From contig BCKC01000001.1 in assembly GCA_001600455.1 (NCBI GenBank), positions 4,738,441 to 4,802,440 of the forward strand: a stretch of 64,000 nucleotides of DNA, given 5' to 3'. Made by a program: the position numbers and the translations under genes. The DNA is from Endocalyx cinctus. Taxonomy: Eukaryota; Ascomycota; Sordariomycetes; Amphisphaeriales; Apiosporaceae. Under the pieces are notes generated by a model. It was not told the origin of the DNA and did no database searches. It saw only the letters and a program-made list of their open reading frames with translations. Of the stretch, positions 32,042 through 43,589 are shown piece after piece (within the stretch, counting starts at the first letter, position 1; every line of letters starts with the position of its first letter).

Positions 32042-34570
32042 TTACTCTTCAATCTCTATTACTTTGCCCACATACCCCTCAAGGCCAGACTTATCTTTGA
32101 TGCCTCCCTCCAGGAGCACAACACGCGACCCGAGTTCGATCCATTCACGGTTCGTAAGGAGCTCCAGCCAGACATGATACTCCGTATCGCCGGGGTTGAG
32201 GTCTGCATCAGTTCTGTTACGGTCTAATTCGAAGTGATCATCTAGCCCGAATACGTCATCGTTATCTTCGGTAGCTGCCCCGCGCGCGTCCGCGTCGAGC
32301 CGTTGGCGGGTGACCCTGAGAACCCGCACGGCAGCCCGCACCATGCCGAGGTACGCGTTCACCAGCCCGCCGACCGTCAGAGAATTCACGTCCGGCGTCT
32401 TAAAAGAGGCGATAAACCCCGAAGAGGCCTGGAGCGTGAGACCGCTATCGACCATGTGCTGGCTCGGCATGGCAAGAACCTGACCTTTACGAATCCGGGC
32501 GCCGTCCGTTTTTCCGCTTTCCATTGACGACTCTTCCTTGCCGACGGAATCGTCGAAGACGATCTGAATAGAGCCAGCTTGACCCGCCTCGAGGGCTTGG
32601 ACCGGGAGCCGAAGGTTGCGAATATTGACAATTTTTACAGTACGCCATTCGCCCTCGATCTTGGATGCCGACAACGTGTTGCTAGAGTTGAGGCGCGCGA
32701 ACTGATCAGATGCCGGATGAGGGAGCGATAAGCCAAGGCCGGGCGAAGGATGGTCGTTCGGAACCATAGATCTTGCGTCTTCCTCCTCGGCCGGGAAAGG
32801 CCCTAGGACCACTTGATCCCCGATATTCAGTCTTCCAAAGCGCATATAACCCGTAACAACCGGGGCACTCTCGCTGGATTGGACCCGGCTGAGGGTCATT
32901 TCGAAGACTTCATCAACGTGAAACAGAGCGGCCGGTTGCTCTGGGTTGAGCGATAATGGAACAAAATCTCTCGACGTCGGAGGCGGGGGCACAGGGAGAT
33001 TTCTCAGCAAAGCATGCGTCAGGCCGATTCCCATACCCTTAACAGTGCTAGTAAGTATGATGGGGACGATAGCTAGCGGATCCCCTGCTTGCGAAATAGG
33101 ATCAATAACATCGCGCGTTATCTTCTCTTGGTCTTCACGAGGTACTTCTTTCAAGTTTCCCTCGTCGTTGCGAGATGAAGTCAGTAATTTTGGTACCCTT
33201 CCGGTAGCTTTGACCTTGGTGAAAACCAAATTTAATTTATCCTTCAATAGAGCACGTTGCGATATTTCACACTTTGTTATTAGAATCGCTAGGGGAATTT
33301 CTAACTTGAGGCACAGATCGAGATGCGCCATGGCTAAATCCATCGCTGCGATCCCAATGCCGGGCGGTAAATCCGTGCCAGATAAAGAATGGGTACCAGA
33401 GGAAGTCCATGTTTCATCAACGGCAGAAATACACAGAAAAGTCCAATGGGGAGCCCAGCCAACTAGACCTCTCAGCGTGGTGCGATGATATCTGGGGTGA
33501 CCGGCCGAGTCTAAGAAGAAAACCAACCGGTCATTTTCTGCACGGTCGTGAATGTCAGGCCACTCATTGATATTATCGACGCTGTAGTTCAATATCGAAC
33601 TTTTCTCGTAACCTACAAGCTCCTGCGCAATTGAACTGGTTCGACCAGATGCAACTTCGTGTCGATGCTTCAAGAGGTTGATTCTGCTGCTCCCTCTTCC
33701 GTTGTCTAATGTACCATATGATAGGGTACCTAGCAAAGTCGTCTTGCCGGATGTAGTCGGCCCTGTTAACGACACACGAAGCTGTTCCGTGGTCGACGCA
33801 CCTCGCCTTACTGGATCAACACCATCTCTTGAGACGTCATCATTTGACTCAACCGAAGTGGGGTTTAATATGGGTATGACGAGAGCTTCGGCCACCCACA
33901 GATCTTCGCGACGACTTTTTTCAGCGTCGAACCATTCGCAATTACCGACCGCTTTCATTCGTTGCACCTCCACTTTGCAACCCAAGCTAGCAGCCATGAT
34001 CTTCAGGGTTGACATACTCTCATCCATCTCATCTTTGGTCAAACCAATCAAAGTGCCGTTGTCGGCGACGCCTATCTCATAGAGCGCCCCGTTCGACTCC
34101 TCTAGACCAGGGAGAAGCTTGCCCGGCCTTTCCAGGGTGGCAAGGTCGACGTTCTCGGTGGGTAACTTTGGAATTATGAGGTCGTTCTTGGCAACAGAAT
34201 GAGACGGGGATGACTGCTGTAATCTCCAGAGAAGTTGGGTCGTCAAGTGTTCCAGACGACCCTGTCTAGATTGGTTCGAGGAGGCAAACGGGACGTCTAG
34301 TGGTTTGGCGGAGTTGTGACTTGCTTGAGATGTCGTGCTCATCGTCTTGTAAGTCCTCCGGGGCCGTAGAAGCAAGTGAAGCTTATATTCTATCGGACCA
34401 TCTTGGGGTTCAGCCTCTAATTTTTCAAGTTGCTGTTCAACCACCTGGATGGACTCGTCGGCGTCGCCTGTAGACACAGACCTCTTAGGCCGTTCAACGG
34501 AATCAAGGCTAGCCTCCCAAGGAGAGTTAACCCTCGGGGGTTCATGCTCGAACGTGAAAATTGAAGCCAT
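32042..34570 (-). CDS. GTPBP1/2-type translational GTPase
   Basis: A single-exon protein of 842 aa resembling GTPBP1/GTPBP2, EF-Tu-related GTPases linked in animals to ribosome rescue and mRNA decay. G1 is GPTTSGKT (residues 270-277), where animal members have GNVDAGKS. LGTLSYGTLDNGRGSSRINL and KHRHEVASGRTSSIAQELVG are the family hallmark after the P-loop. G3 is DSAGHPRYHRTT, G4 reads TKCE instead of TKxD, and LTSTVKGMGI follows as the G5 area. After the G domain come two beta-barrel domains (VTGYMRFGRLNIGDQVVLGP and the C-terminal LLTNREWIELGSRVVLLEGG). The N-terminal ~260 residues include the family's GLTKDEMDESMSTLKIMAAS segment. ATG 34570 was chosen over the in-frame ATG at 34588. Weak G4 may lower guanine specificity; that is inference. 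Confidence 0.85.
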   Translation of the reverse strand: MASIFTFEHEPPRVNSPWEASLDSVERPKRSVSTGDADESIQVVEQQLEKLEAEPQDGPIEYKLHLLLRPRRTYKTMSTTSQASHNSAKPLDVPFASSNQSRQGRLEHLTTQLLWRLQQSSPSHSVAKNDLIIPKLPTENVDLATLERPGKLLPGLEESNGALYEIGVADNGTLIGLTKDEMDESMSTLKIMAASLGCKVEVQRMKAVGNCEWFDAEKSRREDLWVAEALVIPILNPTSVESNDDVSRDGVDPVRRGASTTEQLRVSLTGPTTSGKTTLLGTLSYGTLDNGRGSSRINLLKHRHEVASGRTSSIAQELVGYEKSSILNYSVDNINEWPDIHDRAENDRLVFFLDSAGHPRYHRTTLRGLVGWAPHWTFLCISAVDETWTSSGTHSLSGTDLPPGIGIAAMDLAMAHLDLCLKLEIPLAILITKCEISQRALLKDKLNLVFTKVKATGRVPKLLTSSRNDEGNLKEVPREDQEKITRDVIDPISQAGDPLAIVPIILTSTVKGMGIGLTHALLRNLPVPPPPTSRDFVPLSLNPEQPAALFHVDEVFEMTLSRVQSSESAPVVTGYMRFGRLNIGDQVVLGPFPAEEEDARSMVPNDHPSPGLGLSLPHPASDQFARLNSSNTLSASKIEGEWRTVKIVNIRNLRLPVQALEAGQAGSIQIVFDDSVGKEESSMESGKTDGARIRKGQVLAMPSQHMVDSGLTLQASSGFIASFKTPDVNSLTVGGLVNAYLGMVRAAVRVLRVTRQRLDADARGAATEDNDDVFGLDDHFELDRNRTDADLNPGDTEYHVWLELLTNREWIELGSRVVLLEGGIKDKSGLEGYVGKVIEIEE

Positions 34571-35714
34571 GATTATGCGGTTTTGCAAAATCCGATGCGG
34601 CTTTTTCGTCGTCGAATTGTGACTTTCCCAACCAGATACAGTAATGTGAGGTTATCAGATAGCCAAAAAGAAAGAAAAAAAAAAACTTCCCCAATTTGGT
34701 TGCCTTTAAATGCTATGGAATGCGTCTTCGAAAATAGAAAATTAATAGTTTATTGGTCTAGATATAGATATTATGACATTGGTTTGAGCTATCCGCTGTA
34801 AAATATGAGATAGGTGTATGAATGGTAACATCTTGACGAAGTTCTGAAAGGATCAGGTTGTCGCTGATAGTAGAGAAACTCAATGATAGAATGTGTATTG
34901 CCTTTATAGCAGTCTCATGACGGCCATTGCAAGAAAGAAAGAAAAGATATCTATTTATATTATATATGTTTTATATATATGAATATGAAGTTGATTTTTC
35001 AAGAAAGTAAAAATCGTTTAAAAGATGTGAAGTCATACGAGAAAATAGCCCATCCATGTATTTAACCTAATACTATGAGTAATAGGCCGAGACATGCTGA
35101 CTTGGAAGCGACAACCGTTGGCCGGAGTGGGGTCGGTGTTAAAACAACTCCGGTTTTAAACACTTACCACACTTACCACACTTACGTGTACACCGGACGT
35201 GTCATCGGTACTAGTCAACAGATGCTCTCAATTGGCACCAGCCGATTTCAATATTTAAAGCTCAGTCAAGTTTTCATGTAGCATAGGAACCACTATGTTA
35301 TATCAACCGATACTGGAAAGTGATAGAGCTCAAGAATAGAACACGGCGTAATATTATTGACGAAATCTTCTTTATCTAATATTCACTGTAAAAAGAGAAA
35401 TATCCCTTTAAACGGCTGTCGTATGGTATGGGCGATTCACCGCTTTTTTAGGCCCTCCCTAAGGATTCGATGGGAATAGATATCGCCAAGTCAGTAAGCC
35501 GCACTGTTCCACAAACTCAGGATGTCTGGGTGTTCAACGAATAGTAAATAAATCAACACGAAAATTTCAGATGATGGCGAGTAGCTCTTCATTTCTACTT
35601 CATTTCACCGCATTTATACTGAGTATCAAATCGCTATCATATACATATCCATAAGTATATATTCGCTTTCACATGCCTGATCTTATGCAATATCTAGTTA
35701 ACTCCTATCTATCC
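34571..35714. other. Intergenic
   Basis: Spacer of about 1.1 kb between the GTPBP-like and XPG-like genes, both minus. It contains ATAT-rich runs (34955-34985) and a triplet of CTTACCACA words (35162-35183). No gene is supported. Confidence 0.55.
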
Positions 35715-37601
35715 TTACTCATCATCAGCCTGATTTAGTAATGAAAATCGATTTTTGGATGCTCCCTCTCCTGAATTCTCTTGAGCCCGAATCCTAGCAG
35801 CTTCTTTTGTCTTCCTCCTCTCTCTTTTCTTTTGCTGTTTCTCTGTTTTTAGAGAGCTCTGCGACGGCGCAATATCTGGATGTCCAAGTATATCCAGTAC
35901 AGTTGAAACAACCTTTGATTGAGAAAGGGTAGGAATCAATGCATTTGCCATATCTTCAATCGTGGGCCAGTCGACGATAGGGGGGAGTAGGGAGACCAGT
36001 TCGTGAATCTGACTCGTAGAGATATGCAGCTCGTGCTTAAGATGAGTGCATACATCTAGAATCTGCCTCAAAATCCGTAAGGAGTACAGAGAAGATTGCA
36101 CTTGACCAGCGAAATGTATCAATTCCCAAGAATATATTTCCTTTTCTATCCCTTTCCCATGGCCTACGAGGTCGATAGACAGTGGCTGCTTTTGATTTGA
36201 TACCGACCATTCAACGTCTTGATAAATAGCGAACGCGATCCAAAACGTAGCTGGATCCTCAATTTTCTGCCGTAGTCGTTTTAATGCATCTAGCAACAGG
36301 TTACAGTGTTCAATTATTTCTGTTGGCTCGAGAATTCTGACTTGTTTACCGAGGGAATGGTTTAATGAATTCAGCGTACGGTACTCGATGATATGAGACG
36401 ACCGATTCGAGACTAGAATTTGCGATATACTGTACGCCACCTGTCGAACCGTGACACTTGTCTCCCAAACACTTTTTCTCATACCGTGTCCTATCATGAC
36501 CGGGAGAAATATTGCGAGAGATTCGGGCCCACGCGATGTTTTGAGTCCATTATTATATGAGGTTCCGCTCTTCTCATGAATGAATGTTTGTACAATAACT
36601 TCAGATATCCTTGGGTCAAGACTGGACAAGATTCCGAGAACAGAGTGGTCGGGAGCTAGATGAGTCTCTACTGAGTAAGACGCTAGGAAATCTCGATACT
36701 CTGATGAGGACCATAGCTCACTATCTTCGTTCCTAGCCTCTAACATGGCCCTGTCCGGCGGATTCTGGTTACCTATCTGAAAAGCGACGCGAGCAATACC
36801 ATCATTAGTTGTCAGCTCAAAGCGGTTCCTCATATCGGTGGGCGAAAATACACGTGCTCGTAGCTCGACGTGATCCGAGTACTTGTCTAGCTTAATATCC
36901 CATACGAAACAGACATTACCAATTGGACCTAGATCTTGAACAATTAAGTCCGAATCGGTGGTCAAGACAATTCCACCATTCTCCCGAACATCGGTAGCAC
37001 AGTACATATCAGCCTCGCCGGGTATGACATGCACACGTTGTCCCCAGCGTTTAGAGTTCCGCAAAGCATCCATGACGGCAGGTATCAGAAAAGGTGATTT
37101 ATGTAATTTAGGTAAATAAAACTGATTTACGCCCGGAAGAAGTGGGAATTTCACCTCCGGGGTATGAACAGTATACTGAGAGGATTTTGACGACCCGCGA
37201 GGGTGAGAAAGGTGTAAACGCTTTAGGTTTTCGGATTGTTTAAGAAGTCGATCTTGCCTGACTTCCCATTTGCTTGGCGGCAAATAGCCATCAAAATAGA
37301 TTTTCCTCCTGATGACAGTTAAGAACAGGTATGAAGAAGGATAGTTTGAGATGGCTGAAACTCACACCCTCACACCATACTTTTCCAAGTCGTCCAGATA
37401 ATTTATCACGTTCTCGCTGATAATTTCATAAGCAGGATAAGAAATGAAGCCATATCGGTCTCCTCTTGGTTGATAATTTAAGCAGCTATCGGCCATACGA
37501 TGGATGAGAGCTGGACCGTCAATGACCATTTCATAAGAAGCCAAAGGGGTATTATCGATGCCATACGGAGCAATAAACTGAATAAGGCCTCGTACACCCA
37601 T
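35715..37601 (-). CDS. Asteroid/XPG-like nuclease-domain protein
   Basis: A 609-residue protein of the FEN1/XPG PIN-like superfamily, Asteroid branch. Exons 37366-37601 and 35715-37308 join across a 57-bp phase-2 intron (GTGAGT...TCATCAG), giving YGVRVRKIYFDGYLPPSKWE. The N-region starts MGVRGLIQFIAPYG and has VIDGPALIHRM with the first acidic residue. The I-region has VIPGEADMYCATDV and VLTTDSDLIVQDLG, where the acidic cluster of active nucleases lies. The rest (about 280-570) is helical with no recognised domain, and the end is basic (KKRERRKTKEA). Retained PGEAD and DSD suggest a metal site, but nuclease activity is not certain for this branch. It is divergent from the PRPP synthetase gene, 536 bp away. 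Confidence 0.85.
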
Positions 37602-38137
37602 GGCTTATGACGGTGGAGCCACTGTAATGCTCGTGCAAATGTTTACCTACATGTAAAGAGGTATATTATCAATACATACATAGGTAGTAAACATGTATAC
37701 TTAGGCAGCAAGTATATATTCCAGATAACTGTAATATAAGCCAAGTCCGAAGCTCAATAATTGCAATATTCAATATTCAGTTTTATAGAAGAAATATTTA
37801 ATCAACAAGCCAATGAGTTGCTTATTTGCATACATATGAGATATGAGTGAACAAGCAATTATATTTATGCATATATAAAGAATATTAAGTAAACACGCGC
37901 GATAACCCTGTAATATTGGAAGCGACTAGTCTGGATTAAGAGATGATCATCACTTTACCACCCACCTATATCGGGGACCCACATATTTCTAGAAAACTAT
38001 TTCCCGGGCATCTTTTTTCACCTTGATTAACCATTTCTGTAAATTTTTTTTTATTTTTTTTTCCTTTTAAAAACCTTTCATATCCACCTCCCATTCTCTA
38101 TCTACTTTTCTTCTCTCTTCCTTCTTTTTCCCCCATC
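37602..38137. other. Intergenic, shared divergent promoter
   Basis: Spacer between the XPG-like gene (-) and the PRPP synthetase (+). The last ~90 bp before the + start are strongly pyrimidine-rich. Nothing else is seen. Confidence 0.6.
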
Positions 38138-39867
38138 ATGAGAGGCACTTTAGTTTTCTCGGGCTCATCTTGCCCAGCTCTCACAGGCAAGATATGTGAG
38201 AATCTGGGAATGGCCCCGGCAGAGGCTGACCTGTCGCAATTCTCTAATGTATGTTATCGAGTAAAGAAAAAAAAATGACAAAATTTTAAAAAATTGTTTG
38301 TTATGATTTTTCTTTTTTTCGCTCCATACTTTCTTGTCGGCCTATCTGAGCCGTCTAGCAGATTTTGAATAGATGAGCTTACGATATAGCCAGGGCGAGA
38401 CCAGCGTTCGAATCCTTACCAGTGTTCGAGAGAAGGATGTTTTTGTTGTCCAATCCGGTAGTCCTACCATCAACGATACCATCATGGAGCTGCTTATCAT
38501 GATTTCTGCTTGCAAAGGTGGTTCGGCCAACAAGATCACCGGTAAGTTTGCAAGATAGTCTCCATATCTCTATACCCATCACTGACAATCGATCGCGTCT
38601 TTCCATTTTAGCTGTTCTTCCGTATTTTCCCTACAGTCGGCAGTCGAAAAAGAAGTCGCATCGTGGTGCCATCACTGCTCGTATGCTCGCGAATTTACTT
38701 CACGTTGCCGGAGTTAAACATGTCATTACCGTCGACTTGCATGCGTCTCAGATGCAGGGCTTCTTCAAGTGTCCCGTTGATAACCTGCATGCCGAGCCCA
38801 TTATCGCTCGATGGATCCGATCGAATATTCCTAACTGGAAAGAAGCCGTCGTTGTATCCAAGAATGCTGGCGGAACGAAACGAGTTACCTCTCTAGCCGA
38901 CGCCCTCAAGCTCAGTTTCGGTTTGGTCACGACCGATCGCAAGCGTGCTAGCAACATGACCGCTAGTATGATCATGAATCAGCTTGATGGTTGGGGTCCC
39001 CCGGCTTATATGAATGATGCTCGTCATGCAAGAACTACATCTGAAGACCGGGACTCCGATGGCAACGTCTCGGCGAGGTCTTCTCGAATCATATCTGATA
39101 TTCATGAATCCCCGAAACGTATCAACGGACCACCTCTGCGAACTGGTAATCCCACCCGATCTCCGTTTACGCGGCCATTTCACAGTTCTTCTCAGGCATC
39201 GCCTATCGAGGAGCTACGTGACGAAGAAGAAGAGGAAGAAGCGCAGGAGTATAATGACGAACGCGCTCAAGAAGTCACGCACGGAAGATTAGTGCAGGGT
39301 CACGTGGTCCCCGACGATTTCCCGTCCACAACATCGCAATCAGATGGTGACTCGACCCAATCATACCAAAACGGTGATGAAGATCCGATGGCGGCATCCC
39401 GAGCCTCGTCGTTCTTTGCCCCGGAACCCCATGCCTTAGGCGGAAGCGGAGACGCCGAACCGTCGTCGGACGAAGAGGAAGAAAAGCTTCAGGACCCCAA
39501 AATCGAGCACATGATTACTCTCGTCGGCAACGTAAAAGATCGCCCGGTCCTCATAGTAGATGACATGATCGATAAAGCGGGCTCGTGGATTGCCGCGGCC
39601 GAGACGGTTGTGAAGCGAGGCAAAGCCAACAAAGTGTATGCCATGGCTACTCACGGAGTGTTTGGTGCCGATTGTCTCGAACAGCTCGAAGCTTGTGATT
39701 GCATCGACCGGATTATCGTAACCAACAGCTTTCCCATCCCCGACCGACGCGCTAAGAAAGCAAGTAAGTTGGTGATCTTGGACTTATCCTACCTGCTTGC
39801 CGAAGCTATTCGGCGAAACCACTATGGCGAATCTATATCGCCGCTGTTCCAGCATATGTTAGATTAG
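38138..39867 (+). CDS. Ribose-phosphate pyrophosphokinase (PRPP synthetase) with long insertion
   Basis: Makes PRPP from ribose-5-phosphate and ATP for nucleotide, His and Trp synthesis. Exons 38138-38248, 38394-38541 and 38612-39867 give 504 aa; introns are 145 bp (phase 0) and 70 bp (phase 1). Conserved stretches: DVFVVQSGSPTINDTIMELL, VLPYFPYSRQSKKKSHRGAI, the metal-binding VDLHASQMQGFFKCPVDNLH, and the PRPP loop VLIVDDMIDKAGSW (about 400-412). About 155 residues, roughly 228-383, are inserted before that loop; they are Ser/Glu/Asp-rich (for example LRDEEEEEEAQEYNDE). Yeast Prs1 and Prs5 have comparable non-homologous regions linking PRPP synthesis to the cell-wall integrity pathway; this one resembles them in form, and the KAGSW variant of the usual TAGT loop hints at a regulatory rather than fully catalytic subunit (inference). 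Confidence 0.92.
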
Positions 39868-41348
39868 TCATCGGATTACCGAGTTTGCAACTTTTGCTTA
39901 TTACAGACTGTATGATGAATGTTTTAAGAGGCACGACAGGTGAGCTTGTGATTTTACATCTTTAGCAAGGCGTCTTTATGGTTTCACGCGGGGAAAAAGG
40001 GAAACATGGCCGACCGGTTCTTATGGTGTTGGGAAAACACGTATAGATCTTGTTACGAACCAAAATCAGATACCACATTTGCAAATTTGCTTTTTTTCAG
40101 GTATGTCCAGGTAAAAGGTACTGCTTTCCATATGTGTGTCTTTCAGGTTTATTATCTGATAGGGGCGGATAGCATATATCCTTACGCTCCATTGGAAATT
40201 GTCCATTCTTTCATCCATCTTACTCCTTATCATGATACTTTTATTCCCCCAACGGTGCTATCCTCGGATAGCCAGGGCTTCAATTTCCCTCTAGGATAAG
40301 CCTCTGAACGGAACGTTGGTAGATCAGACGCATCGATACTCCTCTCCTTCGGGAGACGAGTGTCAATATGCACACGATAGTAGAAGGCCGGGCATCTAGA
40401 CCTCTCTGGTCGCATCTTTTTCGGAAGATGATGGATGTTTGGCAAGAGAAACCTTCGGACATTTATAGCTCCTGCTTATTGATTTATGACAAAAATACAT
40501 ACGTTATTTAATTTTCTCATCTAAGTACACTGGTGCAATATGCTTTCTCGTTCTGCCTTCATGTGAAAATAATACAGTGAATTGTACGAGCTGCGAGCAT
40601 TTATCTCAACCTCGGTTAAAGATAACTATAGAACGGAGCCCAGAAAAGCATAATGTGCTATGCACATAATCCTGTTTAGATATCATATTACCACTTTAAA
40701 CCATATAATTATGTGTATAATGAGGCGTAGTATGCATTACTAGCATACTCGGCGAATAACCACTGGTTATGCGCATAATTCCGAGCCCTACCATTAGGAC
40801 GGAGACGATGTTGTGCCGACTTTGACTGTCTAAGCCTTCTATCTGTCATGCTACAATCCCGGAAAACGGTGATCGTGGACCAACTATATTAAAACCATCC
40901 CTATCACCAGGGTCATAAATTATTAATCCCACATAATCTAATGGACCTCACTGTGTTTTCCTGCGGCATAAGCTGGTTGCACTGGTGCGTATCCATACTC
41001 CAGTCGGAAATTGTAACTGATGTGAGAGTATCGCCGTGGGGAGAGCATCAAAAATATCTTAAGCGGTTCAATGCAGAACCCGAGAACCCGGGGAGTAGAC
41101 GTTTTTTGCTTTGTTTTCGAGTCTATTATATTCAAATTATGTAGTTCTGTAGTCTTCAGCCTTTAGTATATATAAGGTTAAGAATTCTTGCATCCCGTGT
41201 CTCAAGAGATGTGTTGCTCTACAGAACATTCTCTATCCCTCTTGCTTTCCCCTATTTCTGAACAAATTCTTTTCTCTAACCTGAAGACATTTAATACTCC
41301 GTATCCAGAACTTACCAAGGTTTTCTTTGATTTTGTCAAACAGACAAT
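39868..41348. other. Intergenic
   Basis: About 1.5 kb. Three imperfect palindromes of the form TTATGYRYATAA lie at 40659-40669, 40708-40721 and 40768-40779. A TACTCCGTA word lies at 41295-41303, 46 bp before the SDR start. Open frames (such as 40006-40299) have no recognisable content. Confidence 0.55.
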
Positions 41349-42435
41349 ATGCCTGAAATCAAATTCGATACTAAGAACATCCCAGATCTCGAAGGAAAGG
41401 TCTTCCTCGTAACCGGAGGTAAGAAGACATCTATTCCATTATCAATCCCCTCTGCCCCTATATATCATCATGTGATTCTTGTTTCTCCGGTACAATATCC
41501 CAGCCTAGGGTTTTCGCATGTTTACTAACGCCTCATCTTCATTCTCAAAAGGTACCGCCGGCGTAGGAGCCGGCACCATCGTCGAGCTCGCGAAGCACAA
41601 CCCCGAGCAGATCTTCTTCACCGGCCGCAACGCGCAGTCGGCTTCGGGGGTGATCGAGCGGGCCCGAGCCGCCTCCGCGGCGTCGGGACACGGCGTCGTC
41701 CCCGTCACCTTCGTCGAGTGCGACCTCGCGAACCTGAGCTCGGTCCGCGCTGCGGCCGACCAGCTCTTGGCCGCGACGCCGCGCCTGGACCGGGTCCTCT
41801 GCAGCGCCGGGATCATGGCCAAGCCTCCCGGCTTGACGGCGGACGGGTACGAGCTTCACTTCGGGACGAACCACCTGGGCCACGCCTTGCTCGTCAAGAA
41901 GCTGCTGCCGCTGCTCGAGGCGACGGCGGCGGCGAACGACGACGACGACGCGGACGTCCGCGTCGTCGTCGTCACGAGCACGGGGTGGCGAGGCGCCCCG
42001 CCCGGAGGGATCCTGTACGACGACCTGCGCACGCCGCAGGACATGAAGACGGCGATGGGGATGGGCCCGTGGTTCCGGTACGGGCAGAGCAAGCTCGCCA
42101 ACTTACTACACGCCAAGGAGCTGGCGCGGCGGTACCCGAAGATCACCTCCCTCAGCGTTACCCCGGGCTACGTCGCGACGGGGTTGGTCAACGACCTGAG
42201 CTGGGGCAAGAGGGCGTTCGTGTACGCTTCGACCTTCGGTCAGTTGCAGACGCCGGAAGAAGGGACGTATAACCCGCTGTGGGCTTTGACGGCTCCGAGG
42301 GAAGGGATCGAGCCCGGCGCTTTCTACGAGCCGGTCGGGAAATTGTCTAAGATGGAGACGAAGTATAGTAAGGATCCGGAATTCGCGAAGAAGCTTTGGG
42401 AGTGGTCCGAGGCTCAGCTGCAGAAGTGGATGTAA
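41349..42435 (+). CDS. Short-chain dehydrogenase/reductase (retinol dehydrogenase-like)
   Basis: A 317-residue NAD(P)-dependent oxidoreductase of the classical/extended SDR group. Exons 41349-41418 and 41552-42435 join across a 133-bp phase-1 intron that splits the cofactor motif: VFLVTGG then TAGVGAGT, making the TGxxxGxG loop. Other motifs: GRNAQSA after beta-2, LCSAGIM (variant of NNAG), HLGHALLVKKLL, VVVTSTGW with the catalytic Ser, and the active-site YGQSKLAN (YxxxK). PGYVATGL follows. The second exon is far more GC-rich than its flanks and has long shadow frames on both strands; this reflects strong third-position GC. Substrate is unknown: fungal paralogues reduce many ketones, and no biosynthetic cluster is evident nearby. 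Confidence 0.9.
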
Positions 42436-43589
42436 GGGGTCGGAAGAAGTTCACCTGCTTTACATATTTTGTTACATACCAGTCATATCAATAGGAGCAT
42501 TTGTTTACGTGGATTCAGTTTCTCGGCGCTACGGAGCCTCCTTTTACTTAGTTGCGAAATATTCAAGAGCATTTGCGTTCATCGAGGTTCTTGAGTGCAT
42601 CTGTACTGGAATCTACCAGAGATCTGCTTTATGAGCTCTGGAGGGGAAGCTGGCTGCTCCGTGCTTTCCAAGGACTTGCGTTAACTTATGTATGTCGTGG
42701 AAGTCAATGCATATACTGCGACGGGTATCATGTCGAACTGACGTCCGAGTTTCGGAACGTCAATAATGTCCACATTCTGCGGGTGCATCTTTCCGGAAGT
42801 GGAAGTAATCAAGGCGGTTACTTGTTATCATGCTGCTTAAAGGCGACTATCGATTTATCAGTCTCTAGGATATATCAATAGATACAGGATGAGACATAAC
42901 GGGACGATCCGTACTTCAAATGTGATAACATTCGACCAGGTTCTAAGCATTATAGTGTGTATAAGTTCACGACCAATCAGTGAAAGCTGACAGTGGTATT
43001 GATTCCGTCAGCCAAGGAGATGTAGGTCTTTTTTTTTCACTTCCTCCCTTAAGCATGCATGCATGCACTTCATGAGAATATAGATCGAAAATAACAAGAT
43101 AAATACCAAAGCAAAATCCTTCACAATGGGTAATACTACCCAAGGATGCATATATCTACCTTACGTCCAATTGAACGAAGAAGAAAGGGTCTCTCCTCTT
43201 TTGGTTAAATGTAGTATCTAATTCCCCCTCCTTACTTCGCGCTACTTGGGGTTTTTTGTTTTGTTCAGCTCACACGGTATCAGTATAAGCAGGTGGAATT
43301 GAATGCCGTGTGCAACCATACCACCCACCTACCAAATGCACGCCTCACGCAACCGAACATAATTCTCCTTGCCTATATATTCCGATTTGACATCCAGGGG
43401 ACCACGGTACTATGATGTATTATTGAGTTACATTCCCAAACCCTCCTCTATGTAATTGCTTTCAGAATCTCGCTTCTCCTTGGAATTGTCGTTTTTTTTT
43501 TTCTATCTTCCTTTAGAGAAAAATGAAGAAGAGTAAGACGACAGGGAAGAGGAAAAATGCCAAGAGTTTATCTATCTTGGAGATCTTTA
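42436..43589. other. Intergenic
   Basis: Spacer of about 1.15 kb. Contains a GCAT tetranucleotide run (43053-43066). The 109-codon open frame at 42552-42881 shows no domain. No gene is supported. Confidence 0.5.

Noticed and set aside
38401..38420. GTTCGAATCC, a tRNA T-arm-like word
   Set aside because: Lies inside a PRPP synthetase exon with no cloverleaf around it. No tRNA, 5S rRNA or CRISPR was found in the window.
41718..42272. 184-codon second frame on the same strand in the SDR gene
   Set aside because: Arg/Gly/Pro-rich shadow of the GC-rich SDR exon.
42552..42881. 109-codon frame downstream of the SDR gene
   Set aside because: No domain, no biased composition; likely chance.
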